From Mesocentrotus franciscanus (taxonomy: Eukaryota; Echinodermata; Echinoidea; Camarodonta; Strongylocentrotidae), in the NCBI GenBank assembly GCA_037976565.1, contig CP137666.1:50495271-50559270 (forward strand): a DNA stretch of 64,000 nucleotides, in the 5' to 3' direction. Position numbers and translations under genes: made by a program. Under the pieces are notes generated by a model that did not search any database, was not told where the DNA came from, and worked only from the letters and a program-made list of their open reading frames with translations. How positions within the stretch are numbered: the stretch's first letter is position 1; each line of letters opens with the position of its first letter. This document shows positions 58,087-64,000 of the stretch, piece by piece.

Positions 58087-60810
58087 TTGAGTAAATTCAT
58101 TGAAATTAAGGAATGCATGTGTCATGCACACAAACAACCATGTCAACGATGCCCGTCATTAATAAAAATGGCAACAGCAGTTCAAGAACGAGGAATTGTG
58201 GGACTTTCTGAGTTGTACCATATGACAACAGAGACAACTTATAGAAGTGACAAAGCCTTGAAGAAGGTAATGCAAATACCAGTTGTTGCATTTTTAGCCG
58301 GTAGTACAAAGAAACGTCTGTTTGTGACAGAATATATGCAAAATTTGGACTACACAAAGATCATTCGCCACCTCAACCTTATGCCTCCTAAATCTGTCGT
58401 GAATTTCTCTAAAGAGGAGATGAGGAAGATTTGTTCACTGGCAACAAGTGAGAAGGACAGAGGTCTCATTAAGTATGTAGCAATAAAGTCGCAGAACTTA
58501 ACCACTAAACAAAGCAGGAAGATGATGGGAATCAATGATCCCAAGGCACTTGTCACTAGCACCTTGCATGCCATCAATCAGCAACAAGTAATCCGTGACT
58601 CATTATGGAATCTGGCAGCAGCTCAAGCAGAAGCTGAGCAAAAGGCCATGGTAGGAAACACTGCTGATGATAACGATTCAGACCACGATTCAGACCAAGG
58701 CCTTTCAAATTCAGACAGTGAGTCAGCCGTCGACCAATCCGCTACACATGCTCAGATTGAAACCGATTCAGAATCTGATAATCCAGAAGATTACCTGAGC
58801 ATAAAAGACACAAATTGTGACGAAGCTAGACAGAAGGTGAAAAAACTGTCAAGAATGATCTACCGAAGGACAGAAAGAATGATTGCCAAGAAAATTTCAC
58901 AAGAACGTTTGCTCAAGCGAGCATTACCCAAGCGTGTGTCCAGAATACTTAAAAAGTATCCGGACATTGGAAAAGTCATTGAGAAATATGTACACGACAA
59001 CTTGGTAGGAGCTGATGCATGGAGGAGAACAGGAGTGTTAACATTTGACGGGAATTTGAATAGAGGGAGGAGGGTCACATACGCAAGGATCTGCGAGTAT
59101 CTTCAACGACATTATCAGGACAAGTTTGCTTATGGGACAATTGTACAGCTGTGCATCTGTCACAATAGGAGACGGATTTCTGCCAAGCGTTATAAAGGCG
59201 TGGCGCAAATTACATCAAGAAGAGCGCGAAAAGGGTGGAACATACGGTTGAATCCAGACAATCATTGGAGCAATTCATTGTACAAAGGTTTGGATAAGCT
59301 GCAGCTAAAGGATGGGATGAATAAGCTGGTCCTCAATAGAGATGATGCGGCTGGTTTCCGCCTTGATACAACCTACACCCACAAGCAATACCAGACGATA
59401 TCAGCGAAGGACAAGCCAGAGCTAACCATCCGCACAGACTACGTCAACAAGTATAAATCTGTTTTACAGACAAGCATGAACCTCGTCATGGAAACAGAAA
59501 ATACTGCACAGAAGGTACTAGGCGTTGTCAAGGCTCATCAACTCTATCCAAAAGATCCCTCGCAGCACATTGCTGATCTTTACATGATGAGTAGAATGGA
59601 GGAATATGATCTTGACATGCACAAGCCAATTGATTGCATTCGCGTGGATGGAGCTTCAGACGAAGGGCCTACCCATCTGGAGGTCCAATTTCTATGGACA
59701 GAATGGCACCTGAAAATGTCCAAAGTTTGTACAATGGTGACAGCACGTTATGCAGGTGGGAGCTATCTGAATCGTGTTGAACTTATGAACGGCTGTCTTA
59801 CCAGAGCACATTCGAACATGTTTATACCTTCAACCATACATGGCTCCAATTTCAATGAATCTGGATTAGATGAGGAAGTTCTCGAAAGAAATCTCAGAAC
59901 AGCAACTCAAGTCTACATTAACCGGTGCGATGGGGCACCTGCTGGAAGTTCGACAATCAAACTCGTGGAAGGGTGCAGGGACGATACAGCAGCCGAGATT
60001 CATGCAAGGAAGCCACATCTTCTGACTTTTCTAAAAGGAACCATGAAGAAGAAAGAAGAATTGAAGCAACAACATCCAGACTTGCATGCTCACTTTCAGA
60101 AGGTGTGGGACTTGCGAGAGCGACACATGCAAAGGGATCTTCCCCACTATATCTTCCAGCTGCTACCCTGCTACGACAAATGTTGTCCCCACCCAGTGTG
60201 CCAAAGAGAGAAAGAGGACTTCCATTGGTTTGACGGTGGGCCTCCGTTGTCTTTTGTTCCAGTACCTGTTGCTGACCCTAACAGATCATGGGGTGGAATC
60301 TGCAGCACATGTACTGGGCACTGCAATGGGCATTATCTGCAGTTTCCTAACAATACAACAGGCAGAAAGTGTTTCCCTCCACGTGATATCATAGAGGATG
60401 CCTTTAAAACTCTTGAAAGACCAGATGGTGTATTTCGAGAGGAGAGTGTCGAGGAGTTGGCAAGAGCCAATTTATTATCTACGGATGATGTAAAGATGTG
60501 GTTAGAACATCTGGAATCTGTTAAGCAGAGACAGCTATGTGGTGCACGTAAAGCGCAGACCACAAGAATGGCCAAGAAACAAGCAGCAGAACAAAGAGTG
60601 CAAACTGTGAACATGGTGACAGTCCCTGCAGATAGTGATGGTGATGATGAGGCAGAAGATGACTTCTGTTGGTGCCATCAAGGAGAATATGGAAAAATGA
60701 TAGGTTGTGACAATGCTGAATGTGAACAAGAGTGGTTCCATTATGAGTGCGTTGGTATTAGATGGAAACCAAGAGGTTCATGGTACTGTCCCAATTGCAG
60801 GCAGCATTAA
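58087..60810 (+). CDS. Putative DDE-type transposase with C-terminal ING-like PHD finger
   Basis: A 907-codon uninterrupted frame, counted from TTG at 58,087; no ATG begins it, so it is either spliced to the upstream ORF or starts at the ATG at about 58,117. Features by residue: Cys/His cluster 10-22 (CMCHAHKQPCQRC); acidic Ser/Asp-rich linker 195-240; helical basic region 245-290; candidate catalytic acids D427 (FRLDTTYTHKQY), D521 (RVDGASDEGP) and E565 (LNRVELMNG), spaced as in RNase-H-fold transposases; Cys/His knot 699-749 (CCPHPVC, CSTCTGHCNGHY); PHD finger 860-904 with the full C4HC3 set C861, C863, C874, C879, H885, C888, C901, C904. The PHD motif YGKMIGCDN...EWFH is very close to ING proteins. 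The role as a transposase is inferred from motif layout and repeat context. The superfamily is not identified. A domesticated host gene is the alternative. Confidence 0.75.
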   Translation: MSKFIEIKECMCHAHKQPCQRCPSLIKMATAVQERGIVGLSELYHMTTETTYRSDKALKKVMQIPVVAFLAGSTKKRLFVTEYMQNLDYTKIIRHLNLMPPKSVVNFSKEEMRKICSLATSEKDRGLIKYVAIKSQNLTTKQSRKMMGINDPKALVTSTLHAINQQQVIRDSLWNLAAAQAEAEQKAMVGNTADDNDSDHDSDQGLSNSDSESAVDQSATHAQIETDSESDNPEDYLSIKDTNCDEARQKVKKLSRMIYRRTERMIAKKISQERLLKRALPKRVSRILKKYPDIGKVIEKYVHDNLVGADAWRRTGVLTFDGNLNRGRRVTYARICEYLQRHYQDKFAYGTIVQLCICHNRRRISAKRYKGVAQITSRRARKGWNIRLNPDNHWSNSLYKGLDKLQLKDGMNKLVLNRDDAAGFRLDTTYTHKQYQTISAKDKPELTIRTDYVNKYKSVLQTSMNLVMETENTAQKVLGVVKAHQLYPKDPSQHIADLYMMSRMEEYDLDMHKPIDCIRVDGASDEGPTHLEVQFLWTEWHLKMSKVCTMVTARYAGGSYLNRVELMNGCLTRAHSNMFIPSTIHGSNFNESGLDEEVLERNLRTATQVYINRCDGAPAGSSTIKLVEGCRDDTAAEIHARKPHLLTFLKGTMKKKEELKQQHPDLHAHFQKVWDLRERHMQRDLPHYIFQLLPCYDKCCPHPVCQREKEDFHWFDGGPPLSFVPVPVADPNRSWGGICSTCTGHCNGHYLQFPNNTTGRKCFPPRDIIEDAFKTLERPDGVFREESVEELARANLLSTDDVKMWLEHLESVKQRQLCGARKAQTTRMAKKQAAEQRVQTVNMVTVPADSDGDDEAEDDFCWCHQGEYGKMIGCDNAECEQEWFHYECVGIRWKPRGSWYCPNCRQH
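60661..60798 (+). other. PHD-finger coding segment of the transposase
   Basis: Encodes residues 859-904. Besides the eight zinc ligands, it retains Y868, M871, D875 and W883, the positions that in ING-family PHD fingers form the H3K4me3-binding cage and groove. Binding is predicted from the known family, not shown. Confidence 0.8.
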
Positions 60811-60885
60811 ACATAAGCTGTGTAGCATATCGAAATGCTCCTCAAATTGATCAACTTGCTACACAACTTTAGTAGTGTTATACAG

Positions 60886-62085
60886 GGTCATTGAACTTAG
60901 CCTTTTTATTTGACAGCTTTGCATGAAATAAAAAAAAAGTGTGCAATTCGATTGTCAAAGTTGCAGATAAAGTCAAAAGTAATGAAACATGCGAAACATT
61001 GAATCCTTTCGTCAAGTACAGGGTGTATATTATGATTAGAGTAGGAATAACGAACTGCCTGCAGTCGAGGCCAGATTGTTTATGTCATTGAACTTAGCCT
61101 TTTTATTTGACAGCTTTGCATGAAATCAAAAAAAGTGTGCAATTCGATTGTCAAAGTTGCAGATAAAGTCAAAAGTAATGAAACGTGAAACATTGAATCC
61201 TTTCGTCAAGTACAGGGTGTATATTATGATTCCAGTAGGAATAACGAACGGCCTGCAGTCGATTGTTTATGTCATTGAACTTGGCCTTTTTATTTGACAA
61301 ATGTGCATGAAATCACAAAAAGTGTGCAATTCGATTGTCAAAGTTGCAGATAAAGTCAAAAGTAATGAAACATGCGAAACATTGAATCCTTTCGTCAAGT
61401 ACAGGGTGTATATTATGATTAGAGTAGGAATAACGAACTGCCTGCAGTCGAGGCCAGATTGTTTATGTCATTGAACTTAGCCTTTTTATTTGACAGCTTT
61501 GCATGAAATCAAAAAAAGTGTGCAATTCGATTGTCAAAGTTGCAGCTAAAGTCAAAAGTAATGAAACATGTGAAACATTGAATCCTTTCGTCAAGTACAG
61601 GGTGTTTATTATGATTCCAGTAGGAATAACGAACGGCCTGCAGTCGATTGTTTATGTCATTGAACTTTGCCTTTTTATTTGAGATTTTGTACATTTACTA
61701 AAAAAACAATATCTGTACTTTTAACTTGATTCCTTAAAGTGTTCATGACAACTGTGCATGAAATCAAATGAAGTGTGCAATTTGATTTTCAAACTTGCGG
61801 AAATAAGTCAAAAGTAATGAAACATAAATCATTGAATCCCTTTGTCCAGTACAAGCTGTATAATATGATTCCAGTAGGAATAACGAACGGCCTGCAGTCG
61901 AGGCGAGATTGTTTATGTCATTGAACTTTGCCTTTTTATTTGAGATTTTGTACATTTAGTAAAAACAATATCTGTACTTTTAACTTGATTCCTAAAAGTG
62001 TTCATGACAACTGTGCATGAAATCAAATGAAGTGTGCAATTTGATTTTCAAACTTGCGGAAATAAGTCAAAAGTAATGAAACATT
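60886..62085. repeat. Tandem array of six units (about 190-260 bp) after the transposase
   Basis: GTCATTGAACTT(A/G/T)GCC starts recur near 60,886, 61,084, 61,270, 61,467, 61,655 and 61,916. Shared parts include GTGCAATTCGATTGTCAAAG, AAAGTCAAAAGTAATGAAAC, GTACAGGGTGTATATTATGA and GGCCTGCAGTCGA. The last two units are longer, with an extra TTTGTACATTTA segment. Short antisense ORFs across units are artefacts. Placement suggests a subterminal repeat region of the transposon. Confidence 0.93.
60927..60932 (+). terminator. Poly(A) signal of the transposase gene
   Basis: AATAAA 117 bp after the TAA stop, followed by an A run. It lies at the start of the first satellite unit; later units have AATCAAA at this point. 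Confidence 0.45.
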
Positions 62086-62408
62086 TTTAATATTCAATAT
62101 TTTGATAAGTGGACGTCGGCACAGATAGAAATGTTGGCCAGCCTATCCATAATATGACACAAAAGAAGATAAGACATATCTTTTATTCTCTCTCTCATTT
62201 GGTTTAAATATTTTCTTATGACAAGAAAAAACCACAGTATAATATGTTTTTATCTAAAATCACAAAGCCTGCAATTTTGATCTCGTGATTAAAATTGATG
62301 TTCTTAAAATTGGTGATGTATTAAAGTCCCACCACAATTCTAGAAGTGTTTATACTGTACTTGCCTTTTCAAATATATGTGTGCTTTTAATATTTTTCAT
62401 GTTTTATA

Positions 62409-62457
<49 letters not shown>

Positions 62458-63300
62458 AATACCTTGTTGTTTCTATACTATGATATGTTTTCTTGCTTAT
62501 GATAAAGTTTTGCGAATTTGTTCATACTAAATAAAAAAAAAAGAATAGAAAATGGAAGATGTTTGTCATTTCATTTAAGTCGAGTACAATACGTGTAAAA
62601 TATATACCCCTTTGACACCTTTAATTTTGGCTTAAGAGTTTAATTCAAAGGGGTACATAAGTTTTTATATGCTTCATATTTGCATGTTTAACCCTTTTGC
62701 TCCCACCCAATGACACACTTTTTTGCAATAATTCACAACAAAATGTTGACGGTCTCTCATATAACGATCCCTGGGTTTTATATAGTCACTGTCTGCGCGA
62801 GCATCCTTGTCGCTTTCAAGTTTGAGTGCCGCCCCCCTTCAGAATACACTCGTTGATACAAACAACTCGATGGAGTAGCATAATATGATAGAAAAAAGTT
62901 GCTGTTTTGCTAAAGGAATATTTACACACACACAAAACAAAAACAAAACAATCTCATCTACATACAGAATGCTATGTGTGACTGTGTGCATATACATGTA
63001 TAATTATGTAAGTGAATATGTGTGGATCTATGCGTGCGTTTGTGTGTGCAGAGATATATAAGGGGGTGTGTGTATGAATTGTATTGTGTTGTGTGAAGTT
63101 AAATCATTGAACGGTACTTGAGCTCTGAAAAGAGAAAATGGTTTAATATGACTCTCATTGGGGAGCTATTTATGGCAATAAAATTATTTCAGTCTATTTC
63201 ACTATATTAATAACCCCTAGAAAGATTGAACAATTGGCTCCTACCATTGATCTCTTTCTAAATCACATTCACAGCATGATATCTATTCAGTTTTATTTCC
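62086..63300. other. Non-genic AT-rich stretch
   Basis: Contains a (TA)n microsatellite (62,405-62,452) and short TG-rich runs near 63,000-63,090. No gene is seen. Confidence 0.6.
62405..62452. repeat. (TA)n microsatellite
   Basis: About 24 TA dinucleotides with one interruption. Confidence 0.9.
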
Positions 63301-63659
63301 CCTAGTGGCGTATTAAACAGCCGGCGGGGGCCTGGGCGCCACTTTCAGAGAGCGAAATAAAAAAGGGGGAAGAAGCACCAGAAGCGCAAAATAGTGCACA
63401 AAGCCAGGCAAAATGGGGGTAATTTCCTTCTTTTTCGCCCCGAAAAGTTAAAATTCTCGCTCTTTTTCATCATTTTGATAGGTTTTTGCACTTGCCCCTG
63501 GCGTTGTTTGAACTCGGCACGCCTGTAGAAGGGGGAGGGGAGGGGCAGACTTGTGCCTCCCAGACGGTTGAGCGCATTTTAGGTCAGAAAAATGAGATAA
63601 AAACATCAAAACGAGTATGGGTTCCACAATTCTACATTGTAAAATGACACAAGGTTGGT

Positions 63660-63803
63660 AGTGCCGAAATATGAGAGATTTGGATCAGAAATATTTTGTG
63701 GTAAAATGGCATCTATAAAAATATGGAAAGTAGTGCCGAAATATGAGAGATTTGGATCAGAAATATTTCGTGGTAAAATGGCATCTATAAAAATATGGAA
63801 AGT
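63660..63803. repeat. Perfect-like tandem duplication, 2 x 72 bp
   Basis: AGTGCCGAAATATGAGAGAT begins at 63,660 and again at 63,732. The units differ by a single base (TTTTGTGG versus TTTCGTGG). The 72-bp period keeps one frame open across both copies, giving a 72-residue artefactual ORF. Confidence 0.9.
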
Positions 63804-64000
63804 AGGGCCTAAAATATACAGAAATCACGATCGCAGATCATCAAACCCGGGTATTGGCCTGTGTGAGGCTTGACTGTGAACTGACCAGTCGCGCCGCCAC
63901 GGCTGACAATTTTATTTGCATTTGCCTTGGCCCCAAGACAAGTCTTCTTTTTGTTATTGCTCAGTCGGCAGATTTTCTTTAAATTATTTCGGTAAGTATA

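Larger units (their letters stand above)
54394..62085 (+). mobile_element. Candidate large DNA transposon (approximate extent)
   Basis: Groups the candidate 5' exons, both coding frames and the 3' tandem array. True ends are not found: I could not identify matching terminal inverted repeats or a target-site duplication by eye. It may begin further left, near the 235-bp array at 53.3 kb. GC content and codon use of the coding part are higher than the surroundings. Confidence 0.5.

Noticed and set aside
60886..62085. CRISPR-like array
   Set aside because: Units are 190-260 bp and contiguous, with no short repeats alternating with unique spacers; eukaryotic satellite in context.
63660..63873. 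72-residue ORF with internal protein repeat
   Set aside because: Caused by a 72-bp tandem duplication that happens to preserve frame; no other coding evidence.
1..64000. tRNA or rRNA genes
   Set aside because: No cloverleaf B-box-like GGTTCGAATCC or rRNA core sequence was seen on either strand by eye; a tRNAscan run would be needed to be sure.

Overview
The window is eukaryotic DNA: AT-rich, with long introns, GT-AG splice sites, microsatellites and many transposable elements. Gene content (a class-5 semaphorin and a CIZ1-like matrin-type zinc-finger gene), together with LINE, hAT-like and TIR-MITE remnants, suggests a marine invertebrate, probably a deuterostome such as an echinoderm. The species call is inference only.

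Layout. (1) 1-22,600, plus strand: the 3' half of a semaphorin-5 gene. Thirteen exons encode the end of the Sema domain, the PSI domain, six thrombospondin type-1 units, one membrane helix and an acidic cytoplasmic tail, followed by a long 3' UTR. Its introns carry tandem repeats, a LINE tail, a TA-flanked MITE and at least five copies of a roughly 60-bp hairpin element. (2) 22,600-25,000: intergenic, with a 980-bp foldback element. (3) 25,003-49,431, minus strand: a CIZ1-like gene convergent with Sema5. Its last eight coding exons occur twice, at 26.2-33.3 kb and 35.1-42.2 kb. The two 8.4-kb copies abut a gap of exactly 500 N (33,397-33,896) with no non-homologous sequence between, so this is most likely an uncollapsed allelic overlap in the assembly rather than a gene duplication. 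(4) 49.5-54 kb: inverted repeats, an 879-bp TIR element with 7-bp flanking duplication, a cluster of TGACGCAC-type motifs and a 235-bp tandem array. (5) 54.4-62.1 kb, plus strand: an apparently spliced, near-intact gene of an unclassified DDE-type transposon. It has candidate non-coding 5' exons, a 439-residue coiled-coil/basic first product or domain, and a 907-codon open frame with a candidate D-D-E core, Cys/His clusters and a C-terminal PHD finger very like those of ING proteins, including the residues expected for methyl-lysine reading. A six-copy tandem array of about 190-260 bp follows it. (6) 62.1-64 kb: no gene seen, only small repeats.

Single-base frame breaks occur in otherwise well-conserved exons of all three genes (near 15,210; 49,236-49,262; about 48,000; about 35,920; 56,769-56,772), several in homopolymers. 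Exon-length arithmetic shows that one base restores each. Together with the gap-flanking duplication this points to consensus errors in a draft assembly, so the breaks should not be read as pseudogenes without checking reads.
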